Of a stretch of 12,246 bases of DNA, positions 4,963 through 12,246 are shown in pieces. The DNA is from JBBFMJ01 sp037441225 (GTDB taxonomy: Bacteria > Acidobacteriota > Thermoanaerobaculia > UBA2201): assembly GCA_037441225.1 (NCBI GenBank), contig JBBISU010000094.1, positions 1-12,246 of the forward strand, given 5' to 3'. The notes below the pieces were generated by a model. The model ran no database searches, was not told the origin of the DNA, and was given only the letters and a program-made list of their open reading frames with translations. The translations under genes and the position numbers were made by a program. Positions within the stretch are counted from its first letter, which is position 1. The number at the start of each line of letters is the position of its first letter.

Positions 4963-7243
4963 AGTAGAAAAACTTTTAGCTTATAAAGACAGGTTAACAA
5001 AAATTATAAACTCAATCCATTCTGCCCAAAATTTACAAGAGCTGCTTTTAAGATCAAGGGAAGAATTGCTTTCACTTTTCGATGCAGAAAGGATTACAAT
5101 TTATGCAATTGATGTAAAAAACCAGCAGCTTTATTCAATTTATAAAGTTGGTAATGAAGTTAAAGAAATAAGAATTCCAAAGGGATTTGCTTCAATTGCT
5201 GGCTTTGTTGCACTATCAAAACAACCAGTTCTCATAAGAGATGTATACAATCAAAAGGAATTAGAAGCAATACATCCCCGTTTAAAATTTGATGTAAGAT
5301 GGGATCAAAACACTGGTTTTAAAACAAAACAAGTCCTTGCAACACCTATTATTTATGATAAATACTTAATGGGTGTTCTACAGATAATAAATAAAAAAAA
5401 TGGAATGGGCTTTACAAAAAATGACTTAATTGCAGCAAATGAAATTTCAAAGACCTTGGGGATTGCCTTTTATAATCAAAGAAGAATTACTCGTTCAACA
5501 CAGCCAAACAGATATGGCTATTTAATTGATAAGGGGATAATAACAGAGGCAGATTTAGAGAAGGCAGTATCCCTTGGAAGGATTGAAAACTTGGAAATAG
5601 AAGAAATGCTCGAGACAAGGTTAAATATTCCAAAAGAAGAAATTTTAAAATCCCTTGCACAATTTTATTCAACAGATTATTTTATATACGATGGAACCCA
5701 AAAGATTCCAGCAGATTTAAAGGAAAGGTTAAATTATGAATTTTTAAAAAAATTAGAAGTTGCTCCTATAACAAAAGAAGGTGGGGTTTTAAAAATTGCA
5801 ATGGTTGATCCAACAAATTTAAGTTTATTTGATGCAGTTAAAGTAATGGGACTTGCTGCAAGGTATAAAATCTTGGTTGGTTTGAGAAAGGATATTCTTG
5901 CTTATTTAAAAGATAATTATGGAATAGAAGAAAAAGAAGAGAAGGTTTCAAGTCTGGATGATATATTAGGACAACTTACACTCCCACCAGAAGAAGGTGA
6001 AGAAGGCGTTGAAGAGGAAGTGGAAGAAGAAGAATTTGATGAAAAGGACTCAGCAATTGTTCGTCTAGCAAATGAGATAATAAGAGAGGCATATTTAAAA
6101 GGTGCCTCAGATATACATATAGAACCAAATGGTCCAAGGAATCCTACAATTATAAGGTTCAGGATTGATGGTGTTTGTAGAAAGGTTCAAGAAATTCCTG
6201 CTCCTTATAGAAATGCTCTTGTTTCAAGAATAAAGATTATGGCAAAGTTAGATATCTCAGAAAAAAGAAAACCACAAGATGGAAAAATAAGATTTAAAGG
6301 TCCAAAAGGGACAATAGAGTTAAGGGTTGCAACAGTTCCAACACAAGGGGCAAATGAAGATGTTGTTATGAGGATTTTGGCTTCTTCAAAGCCAATTCCA
6401 ATTGAAAAAATGTACTTTTCACAGAGAAACTTAGAAGAATTTAAAAAAATGGTAACAAAGCCCTATGGATTAATTCTTTGCGTGGGTCCAACTGGCTCTG
6501 GAAAAACAACTACTCTCCACTCTGCTTTGGGATATATCAATACTCCAGAAAGAAAAATCTGGACAGCAGAAGACCCTGTTGAAATTACCCAAGAAGGTTT
6601 AAGACAAGTTCAAATGAACCCAAAAGCAGGGCTTACCTTTGCTATTGCAATGAGATCTTTTTTAAGGGCTGACCCAGATGTAATTATGGTTGGTGAGATG
6701 AGGGATGAAGAAACTGCTTCAATTGGAATTGAGGCATCTTTGACAGGACATCTTGTCTTTTCAACTTTACATACAAATTCAGCACCTGAGACAGTTGTTC
6801 GTCTCTTGGATATGGGGATAGATCCTTTCAATTTTGCTGATTCTCTCTTGGGAATTTTAGCCCAGCGTTTGACAAGAACCTTATGCCCTTCTTGCAAAGA
6901 ATCCTATAATCCAACAAAAGAAGAATTTGAAGAACTTGTTGCACTTTATGGGGAAAAATATTTTCATAAGTTGGGAAAAACATATAGTTCAGATTTAATT
7001 TTATACAAACCAAAGGGATGTCCAAGATGTGAAAACAGTGGCTATAAAGGAAGGTTAGCAGTCCATGAATTATTAGTTGGAACAGATCCAATAAAAAAAT
7101 TAATTCAAAGGAGAGCCCCTGTTGATGAAATAAGGGAACAAGCAATTGCTGATGGAATGACTACACTTCTGCAAGATGGAATCTGGAAAATTTTTGAAGG
7201 CTTAACTGATTTAAAACAAGTGAGATCAGTTTGTATTAGATAA
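4937..7243 (+). CDS. GAF-domain PilB/GspE-type assembly ATPase
   Basis: This 768-residue cytoplasmic hexameric ATPase would power type IV pilus extension or type II secretion. Residues ~25-180 form a GAF sensor domain. Residues ~192-325 resemble the MshEN/T2SSE N-domain, starting RYGYLIDKGIITEADL, followed by an acidic linker (~330-368). The ATPase core follows: SAIVRLAN and ASDIHIEP near 372-395, Walker A GPTGSGKT at 517-524 (K523), Walker B DVIMVGE at 581-587 (E587), and a GHLVFSTLHTN His box. C650/C653 and C695/C698 form the zinc-binding tetracysteine typical of PilB/GspE and usually absent from PilT. It is longer than typical GspE (~500-570) because of the GAF addition. No pilin, PilC or secretin gene is adjacent, so pilus versus secretion cannot be decided; I leave the symbol blank. 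It follows the metallopeptidase with a 26-nt overlap and a GGAGGG ribosome site. Confidence 0.93.
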   Translation: MSMNVNQNEVEKLLAYKDRLTKIINSIHSAQNLQELLLRSREELLSLFDAERITIYAIDVKNQQLYSIYKVGNEVKEIRIPKGFASIAGFVALSKQPVLIRDVYNQKELEAIHPRLKFDVRWDQNTGFKTKQVLATPIIYDKYLMGVLQIINKKNGMGFTKNDLIAANEISKTLGIAFYNQRRITRSTQPNRYGYLIDKGIITEADLEKAVSLGRIENLEIEEMLETRLNIPKEEILKSLAQFYSTDYFIYDGTQKIPADLKERLNYEFLKKLEVAPITKEGGVLKIAMVDPTNLSLFDAVKVMGLAARYKILVGLRKDILAYLKDNYGIEEKEEKVSSLDDILGQLTLPPEEGEEGVEEEVEEEEFDEKDSAIVRLANEIIREAYLKGASDIHIEPNGPRNPTIIRFRIDGVCRKVQEIPAPYRNALVSRIKIMAKLDISEKRKPQDGKIRFKGPKGTIELRVATVPTQGANEDVVMRILASSKPIPIEKMYFSQRNLEEFKKMVTKPYGLILCVGPTGSGKTTTLHSALGYINTPERKIWTAEDPVEITQEGLRQVQMNPKAGLTFAIAMRSFLRADPDVIMVGEMRDEETASIGIEASLTGHLVFSTLHTNSAPETVVRLLDMGIDPFNFADSLLGILAQRLTRTLCPSCKESYNPTKEEFEELVALYGEKYFHKLGKTYSSDLILYKPKGCPRCENSGYKGRLAVHELLVGTDPIKKLIQRRAPVDEIREQAIADGMTTLLQDGIWKIFEGLTDLKQVRSVCIR

Positions 7244-7261
7244 AAAATATTCATTTAAAAT

Positions 7262-7290
7262 TTGAAAATATTATTATCTTTTGATAATAT
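7262..7290 (+). promoter_or_regulatory. Leaderless-type promoter of the permease operon with overlapping dyad
   Basis: TTGAAA (7262-7267), a 17-nt spacer and TAATAT (7285-7290) are followed by 6 nt and the ATG at 7297. The predicted start is therefore at or beside the A of the ATG, and no Shine-Dalgarno is present. TATTATC-TTTT-GATAATA (7272-7289) is a perfect 7-bp dyad occupying the spacer and most of the -10, where a repressor would block polymerase. The operator role is inferred. Confidence 0.55.
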
Positions 7291-7296
7291 AAAATT

Positions 7297-8625
7297 ATGA
7301 TAGAAAAAATTTTTAATATAAAGGGTGCAGGTTCAAGTTATCAAAAAGAAATAATCGGGGGCATAACAACTTTTTTAACCTTATCTTATATCTTATTTGT
7401 CCAGCCAATTGTTTTATCCCAGGCAGGTATGGATAAAGGTTCTGTATTTGTTGCAACAGTTGTTGGGAGTTTGATTGCAACTCTCTTGATGGCTTTTATG
7501 GCAAACTATCCAATTGCACTTGCTCCTGCAATGGGGCATAACTTCTTTTTTGCTTACACAGTTGTAATAATGATGAAAATACCCTGGCAGGTTGCTCTTG
7601 GTGCTGTTTTTATAGCCAGTTCCCTTTTTGTAATTTTATCAAGGTGGGGATTCAGGGAAAAGATAATCCAAATTGTTCCAGAATCATTAAAACATGGAAT
7701 TGCAGTTGGAATTGGAATTTTAATTGCTCTTGTGGGGCTTGAATGGGGAGGGATTGTTGTTTCAAAGCCGGGGACTTTGATTGGCTTGGGAGACCTCCAC
7801 AGCCCAATTGTCTTAATTACTCTATTTGGCGTTTTGTTCACAATTGTTTTAATGGTTTTAAAGGTAAGGGGCTTTATATTATTTGGAATTTTATCTTCTA
7901 CAATTTTGTCTCTAATCTTTGGATATTCAAAATTTGAAGGTATTTTTTCCCTCCCTCCATCAATATCAGAGACCTTTTTAAAACTGGATATCCTTGGTGC
8001 TTTTAAATTGAAATACATTGAAGTAATCTTTGTATTTTTCTTCCTTGCTCTTTTTGATACAGTTGGAACACTCATTGGTGTAACAAAACAAGCAGGGCTT
8101 ATGAAAAACGGAGAACTACCAAGGGCAAGGCAGGCACTTTTATCAGATGCCTTAGGAACAACCTTTGGTTCTTTTTTGGGAACTTCTACAATTACTTGCT
8201 ACATTGAAAGTGCAGCAGGTGTTGCTGAAGGTGCAAGGACTGGCTTTGCAAACTTAATAACTTCCTTTTTCTTCTTACTTTCTTTGTTTTTTTATCCAAT
8301 TGTTTCAATGGTTGGAAAAGGAGTTGAGGTAAATGGTACTGTTTTTTACCCTGCCATATCCTGTGCACTGATAATTGTTGGCTCTTTTATGTTTAAATTA
8401 ACAAAAGATATAAACTGGGAGGAATCCCTGGACTCAATACCTGCCTTTTTATCAATTATAATAATGCCTGTTACCTTTTCAATAACAGAAGGGATTGCTT
8501 TTGGCTTTATATCTTATTCAATTTTAAGTATCTTTAAAAGAAAATTTATGAAAATCCACTGGCTCTTCCACTTATTTTCATTATTGTTCATATTAAGATA
8601 CATATTCTTATTCCACAATGCTTGA
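7297..8625 (+). CDS. NCS2-family purine (nucleobase) permease, AzgA-like
   Basis: This 442-residue inner-membrane protein has about 12-14 hydrophobic segments. It matches the adenine/guanine/hypoxanthine branch of the NCS2 (nucleobase-cation symporter 2) family, which imports purine bases with protons. Diagnostic blocks are the N-terminal EIIGGITTFLTLSYILFVQP, the TM8 block LFDTVGTLIGVT (D254), and the TM10 block GTSTITCYIESAAGV (E304) followed by ARTGFAN. Odd points: the usual TM3 'APGMGLN' reads APAMGHN (77-82 region), with A78 and H81 as substitutions, and GGRTG reads GARTG. These may alter substrate choice, so 'purine' is a family inference. It leads an operon: its stop overlaps the ATG of the restriction-modification gene by 8 nt (ATGCTTGA). 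There is no room for a purine riboswitch in the 53 bp upstream. Confidence 0.9.
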   Translation: MIEKIFNIKGAGSSYQKEIIGGITTFLTLSYILFVQPIVLSQAGMDKGSVFVATVVGSLIATLLMAFMANYPIALAPAMGHNFFFAYTVVIMMKIPWQVALGAVFIASSLFVILSRWGFREKIIQIVPESLKHGIAVGIGILIALVGLEWGGIVVSKPGTLIGLGDLHSPIVLITLFGVLFTIVLMVLKVRGFILFGILSSTILSLIFGYSKFEGIFSLPPSISETFLKLDILGAFKLKYIEVIFVFFFLALFDTVGTLIGVTKQAGLMKNGELPRARQALLSDALGTTFGSFLGTSTITCYIESAAGVAEGARTGFANLITSFFFLLSLFFYPIVSMVGKGVEVNGTVFYPAISCALIIVGSFMFKLTKDINWEESLDSIPAFLSIIIMPVTFSITEGIAFGFISYSILSIFKRKFMKIHWLFHLFSLLFILRYIFLFHNA

Positions 8626-11428
8626 AAAAGCAAAAGGGAATTTACAGAAATTATTAGATAAGTTTTCAAAGGAAGTTGAAACTGGAAGAATACAAACTTA
8701 TAATGAAGAAGCTGCTAAAATTTCTTTTATACAACCACTTTTGAAAGATGTATTAGGATGGGATGTTCAAGATATAAATGAAGTTAGTCCAGAAGAAAAA
8801 ACATCAAAGGGAAGGGTGGACTATGGATTAAAAATTGATGGGAAAATTAAAATTTTTGTTGAAGCAAAGCCACCAAAGGCAGATTTAAATAAATACATTG
8901 AACAAGCAATAAGATATGGATACAATAAAAAAGGTGTTCCCTTTGTTTTACTCACTGATTTTGAGGACATTAAACTATTTGATGTGACTATAAAACCAGA
9001 TGAAAAAAATCCTTTTAAGGGCTTGAAAATTGATTTAAATTGGCAAAATTATTTAAAGGAATTTGACAAATTATGGCTTTTATCTAAGGAATCAGTAAAA
9101 AATGGTGAACTTGAAAAATTACTTTTATTAAAACCAAAAGACCGCCTCCCAGTTGATGAAGCAATCCTTGATGATTTAAAAAAATGGAGAGAGTTGCTTG
9201 CAAAAAATATCTATAAAAAAAATTCAGAAATTTTTAACTCTTGTGATAGGGAAAAAGATGCAAGCTATTTAAAAGAGATAACACAAAAAATCCTTGACAG
9301 AATTATTTTTATGAGATCTTGTGAAGATAGAAACCTTATTCATAGAAGACCTCTTAAAGAAATTTTTGAAGAAAGATCAGATAAAATTGATATAAATGCA
9401 ATGATTTTTTTAAAGGAAGAATTTTACCATTACAATCTTTCATTTAATAGCGATTTGTTTAGACAGAAGGAATGGGAAGAAAAATTATGGATTGATTTTA
9501 AAGTTATGAAAGAAATTATTTTAGGCACATACAATCCCTATCAATTTGATGTAATCCCAGTTGAAGTTCTTGGGAATATTTATGAACAATTTTTAGGGTA
9601 TTCAATAAAATTAACAGAGCATTTTGTAAAATACGAATTAAAGCCAGAGTTAAGGAAAGCAGGCGGTGTATATTATACGCCCGAATATATTGTAGAATAT
9701 ATCGTTCAAAATACGGTATGCAAACTCCTAAAGGAATTGCCTCCAAATAAGATTAAGAAATTGAGAATATTAGACCCTGCTTGTGGATCTGGTAGTTTTC
9801 TTATAAAAGCATACGAAGAAATGCTAAATTATTATAGAAATGAAAAAAGAAAGAAAAAAGAAATAGAAAAAAATAAACTTCCTCTAAAAATAGAAAATAT
9901 AGAGGAACCACTTACCATTCAAGAAAAAAGTAAAATATTAAAAGATCATATTTTTGGAGTTGACATTGATGAACAAGCAGTTGAAATAACAAAATTATCT
10001 TTAATGATTAAAATGCTTGAAGGGGAGGAAGGAATAATTCCTGGAAGGGCAATACTTCCAATGCTTGACGGAAATATAAAATGTGGGAATTCCCTAATTT
10101 CGGGGGATACATTAGAACTTAAAAAATATTTTGGAGATGAATGGTATAAATTTAAGCCCTTTAACTGGGATGAAGAGTTTAAGGAAATAATGGTAAAAGA
10201 AGGAGGATTTGGTGTCATAATAGGGAATCCCCCTTATATATTTGCAAGAGATGAAGGATTTAAATCTGATGAAAAAGATTATTTTTACAATAAATATAAA
10301 TTAGCACAATATCAATTAAATACTTATATAATGTTTATTGAAAGGGCATGTTCTTTATTATCTAAAGATGGAATTCTTGGGTTTATTATCCCTAATAACT
10401 GGCTAACTATAGATACTACATCGTTATTCAGGAAATTCATAGTTGAAAAAACAAAAAATACAGTAATTGTAAATATATATGATAAAGTCTTTGGAAGCGC
10501 CAATGTAGACTGTGCAATTTTACTTTTTAAAATGAAAGGTTCAAGTATATTCTCCTTTTATGAAATAAAAGATAGTAATATTATAAAGATTGCTGATGAA
10601 AAATCTGATTTTTTTAAAGAAAGTAACTATATAATAAATTACGATATAATAAGAAACAAAAATAAGATCAAATTGCTAAATAAAATAGAAATAGCAGGCA
10701 AAACATTAAATAACTTTGCAATTGTTAAGGCAGGGATAAATGCATATGAAGTTGGCAAAGGAACACCAAAGCAAACTGAACAAATGAAAAATAATAGAGT
10801 ATATCACAGTAATGTAAAAATAGATGATACATATTTTAAATATATTAATGGGAAAGATGTACAAAGATATTTCTTAAATTGGAATAATAAATATATTAAA
10901 TATGGAAAAAATTTGGCAGCACCAAGAACCTTCGATCTTTTTAATGGTGAAAGATTACTAATAAGGCAAATCCCCTCAAAACTTCCGTACTGTATTTTGA
11001 CAGCATATATAGATAAAACTATAATAAATGATAGAAATAGCATGATTTTAAAAAACCGTTCCGCAAAATATAATATAAGATATTTTCTTGCATTAATAAA
11101 TTCAAAGCTTATTTCATTTTGGTTTTATTATAAATTCGGAAAATTACAAAGAAAAACATTTCCTCAATTTAAAGTTAAAGAATTGCGTATTTTTCCAATT
11201 AAGCAAATTGACTTTTATAATAAGTCAGAAAAGCAAATCCACGATGACCTTGTTTCATTGGTTGACATAATGCTTGATTTAAATAAAAAGATACAGACAG
11301 CAAAGGGAAGTGAAAAAAGACAAATCCAAAAGCAAATTGAAAAAACAGACAAGGAAATTGATGAAATTGTCTATAAACTTTATGGAATTACAGATGAGGA
11401 AAGGAAAATAATTGAAGAAGAAGCATAA
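8618..11428 (+). CDS. Type IIG restriction-modification enzyme (single-chain nuclease-methyltransferase)
   Basis: This 936-residue protein combines DNA cleavage and N6-adenine methylation, as in Eco57I-class enzymes. The N-terminus (~1-130) is a PD-(D/E)xK nuclease of the HsdR_N type: GRVDYGL with D68, then FVEAK with E82 and K84. A helical connector follows. The gamma-class methyltransferase has TPEYIVEYIV (from T354, motif X), ILDPACGSGSF (D386-G392, SAM-binding motif I), FGVDIDEQAVE (motif II), and GNPPY (N537-Y540, catalytic motif IV). Residues ~600-880 resemble a TaqI-like C-terminal target-recognition region, with ERLLIRQIPSK and FLALINSKL phrases. A coiled, charged tail closes it. All catalytic motifs are intact with no frameshift. 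It has no obvious Shine-Dalgarno and probably relies on coupling to the permease via the ATGCTTGA overlap. Base composition drops in the recognition region. A BREX PglX is less likely because no BREX genes are present. Confidence 0.92.
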   Translation: MLEKAKGNLQKLLDKFSKEVETGRIQTYNEEAAKISFIQPLLKDVLGWDVQDINEVSPEEKTSKGRVDYGLKIDGKIKIFVEAKPPKADLNKYIEQAIRYGYNKKGVPFVLLTDFEDIKLFDVTIKPDEKNPFKGLKIDLNWQNYLKEFDKLWLLSKESVKNGELEKLLLLKPKDRLPVDEAILDDLKKWRELLAKNIYKKNSEIFNSCDREKDASYLKEITQKILDRIIFMRSCEDRNLIHRRPLKEIFEERSDKIDINAMIFLKEEFYHYNLSFNSDLFRQKEWEEKLWIDFKVMKEIILGTYNPYQFDVIPVEVLGNIYEQFLGYSIKLTEHFVKYELKPELRKAGGVYYTPEYIVEYIVQNTVCKLLKELPPNKIKKLRILDPACGSGSFLIKAYEEMLNYYRNEKRKKKEIEKNKLPLKIENIEEPLTIQEKSKILKDHIFGVDIDEQAVEITKLSLMIKMLEGEEGIIPGRAILPMLDGNIKCGNSLISGDTLELKKYFGDEWYKFKPFNWDEEFKEIMVKEGGFGVIIGNPPYIFARDEGFKSDEKDYFYNKYKLAQYQLNTYIMFIERACSLLSKDGILGFIIPNNWLTIDTTSLFRKFIVEKTKNTVIVNIYDKVFGSANVDCAILLFKMKGSSIFSFYEIKDSNIIKIADEKSDFFKESNYIINYDIIRNKNKIKLLNKIEIAGKTLNNFAIVKAGINAYEVGKGTPKQTEQMKNNRVYHSNVKIDDTYFKYINGKDVQRYFLNWNNKYIKYGKNLAAPRTFDLFNGERLLIRQIPSKLPYCILTAYIDKTIINDRNSMILKNRSAKYNIRYFLALINSKLISFWFYYKFGKLQRKTFPQFKVKELRIFPIKQIDFYNKSEKQIHDDLVSLVDIMLDLNKKIQTAKGSEKRQIQKQIEKTDKEIDEIVYKLYGITDEERKIIEEEA

Positions 11429-12158
11429 AATTCCAAAAAGAGATAAAAATTTTCAAAAAAGTGTAGAAATGATAACAGAAAATTGGCTTGATGACCATCA
11501 AATTCTTTTGAATATAAATAAGGTAAAATATGCTTTTGCTGGACAATGGAGACCTGAAGTATATCATACTCAAAGAGCTCTTTTTTTTGCTCTAACAATG
11601 GCTTTTACAAATAAACATAAAAATGTCCACGATAAATACAGCAGAATTTGGATTAAAAGTTTATTTTTGATGTTTGGATTCTTTTTATTTCCTGCATGCT
11701 TGGATAAATTAGCCCAAATGTTGAGAGAACTTTTTGAAATTAAAGAATTGAAAGAAAAAGATACAGATATATATAAAATAGTTAATTATTTGAAGAAAAT
11801 AAATAAAAATGAGAATATTTTATACATTTTGAATAAACTTATAAATGATAAATATGTAAAGCAAGCAAAAAATTTAGCAAATTCATTTAAGCATAAATGG
11901 TCGCCTCATTACTTAGGAATTAGGACGAAAATATCAGAATATACTAAAATTGGAAGAGATAAAAATGGAAAAATAATTAAAATGATAGCACCTATTTTCC
12001 CAAGCAAAAAAGGCAGTATTAAAGATCTTTATAAAGATATTAGAGTTCTGAAAAAAGCAAATAATTTTTTTGTAAAATGTGCAATTGAAATTGATAAAGT
12101 CATAAATTTTGATCAATTTTATAAAATTAAAAATTGCGTAAAATCACTTTCTATATAA
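11412..12158 (+). CDS. Uncharacterised protein, possibly HEPN-like, partner of the type IIG enzyme
   Basis: I do not recognise this 248-residue protein with certainty. It is mostly helical and very Lys-rich. Conserved-looking blocks are QWRPEVYHTQRAL (45-57), a hydrophobic helix LFLMFGFFLFPACLDKL (~79-95), and NLANSFKHKWSPHYLGI (153-169). The last block, with N157, K160, H161 and H166, recalls the RN..KH signature of HEPN RNases and Cthe_2314-like HEPN domains; this assignment is an inference. The TTG at 11412 is chosen because AAGGA (11401-11405) precedes it by 6 nt and it overlaps the upstream gene by 17 nt. An ATG at 11469 is the alternative. The overlap implies co-translation with the restriction enzyme, so a defence, control or toxin-like role is plausible. 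No clear intrinsic terminator follows. Confidence 0.6.
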   Translation: MKKKHKIPKRDKNFQKSVEMITENWLDDHQILLNINKVKYAFAGQWRPEVYHTQRALFFALTMAFTNKHKNVHDKYSRIWIKSLFLMFGFFLFPACLDKLAQMLRELFEIKELKEKDTDIYKIVNYLKKINKNENILYILNKLINDKYVKQAKNLANSFKHKWSPHYLGIRTKISEYTKIGRDKNGKIIKMIAPIFPSKKGSIKDLYKDIRVLKKANNFFVKCAIEIDKVINFDQFYKIKNCVKSLSI

Positions 12159-12246
12159 AAGCTAAATATTTAAAATTATAGTTAATAATAAATTCGGTTG
12201 TTATGCTTCAGATGGAAATGGACAAAATGGATTTGCTAAAATAGAT
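12159..12246. other. Right-edge tail, no assignable gene
   Basis: After the last stop codon come ~40 bp of A/T sequence with a TAAATATTTA palindrome, then less biased sequence. One plus-strand frame reads CYASDGNGQNGFAKID to the edge but has no start codon. A minus-strand frame entering from the right reads SILANPFCPFPSEA and stops at 12201-12203. Either could be the edge of a neighbouring gene; 44 to 60 nt is too short to tell. Confidence 0.3.

Noticed and set aside
7244..7296. Possible purine riboswitch before the permease
   Set aside because: Only 53 bp separate the genes and a -35/-10 pair ends 6 nt before the ATG, leaving no room for an aptamer.
7554..8075. Minus-strand 173-codon frame inside the purine permease
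   Set aside because: It is antisense to an intact membrane protein gene and shows the Lys/Thr/Pro-rich composition expected from the complement of hydrophobic codons.
8618..11428. BREX PglX or a type I HsdM subunit
   Set aside because: The nuclease, methylase and recognition regions sit in one 936-residue chain, and no BREX or HsdR/HsdS genes are present, so type IIG is the better call.
12165..12246. Partial genes at the right edge on either strand
   Set aside because: The plus frame lacks a start codon and the minus frame gives only 14 residues before its stop. Neither can be assigned without flanking sequence.

Overview
The window is AT-rich bacterial DNA (about 70% A+T by eye) with tightly packed genes, many lysine and isoleucine codons and almost no spare intergenic sequence. 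A bacterial L28 ribosomal protein of the zinc-ribbon type, a pilus/type II secretion ATPase fused to a GAF domain, a FecR/DUF6600-like surface protein and a -24/-12 (sigma-54) promoter fit a Gram-negative, possibly thermophilic lineage. I cannot name the phylum. Several operon-leading genes have no Shine-Dalgarno sequence and carry a -10-like box only 6 to 8 nt before the ATG, which suggests leaderless mRNAs. Internal or overlapping genes, and the sigma-54-driven gene, do have Shine-Dalgarno sequences.

Layout. Positions 1-341 hold no gene I can support, only a REP-like palindrome at 276-295. Minus strand, 342-1082: rpmB (L28) followed by a 177-residue protein of unknown function. Minus strand, 1171-3757: a small GHKL-type ATPase resembling RsbW/SpoIIAB anti-sigma kinases, then a 692-residue exported FecR/DUF6600-like protein. 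The latter has its own sigma-54 promoter, two 15-bp direct repeats just upstream, and a good intrinsic terminator. Plus strand, 3796-7243: a HELMH metallopeptidase overlapping a GAF-PilB/GspE ATPase. Plus strand, 7297-12158: an NCS2 purine permease, a single-chain type IIG restriction-modification enzyme and a 248-residue HEPN-like unknown. These three overlap one another by 8 and 17 nt, so they look like one operon.

How they work together. The left two thirds are cell-envelope and regulatory genes: surface protein, metallopeptidase, pilus motor and partner-switch kinase. The right third is an accessory defence module (type IIG enzyme plus HEPN-like partner) coupled to a purine transporter. 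The most notable signals are the sigma-54 promoter with its repeats, the leaderless-style promoters, and the type IIG/HEPN-like pair. No CRISPR array, rRNA, tRNA or insertion sequence was seen.
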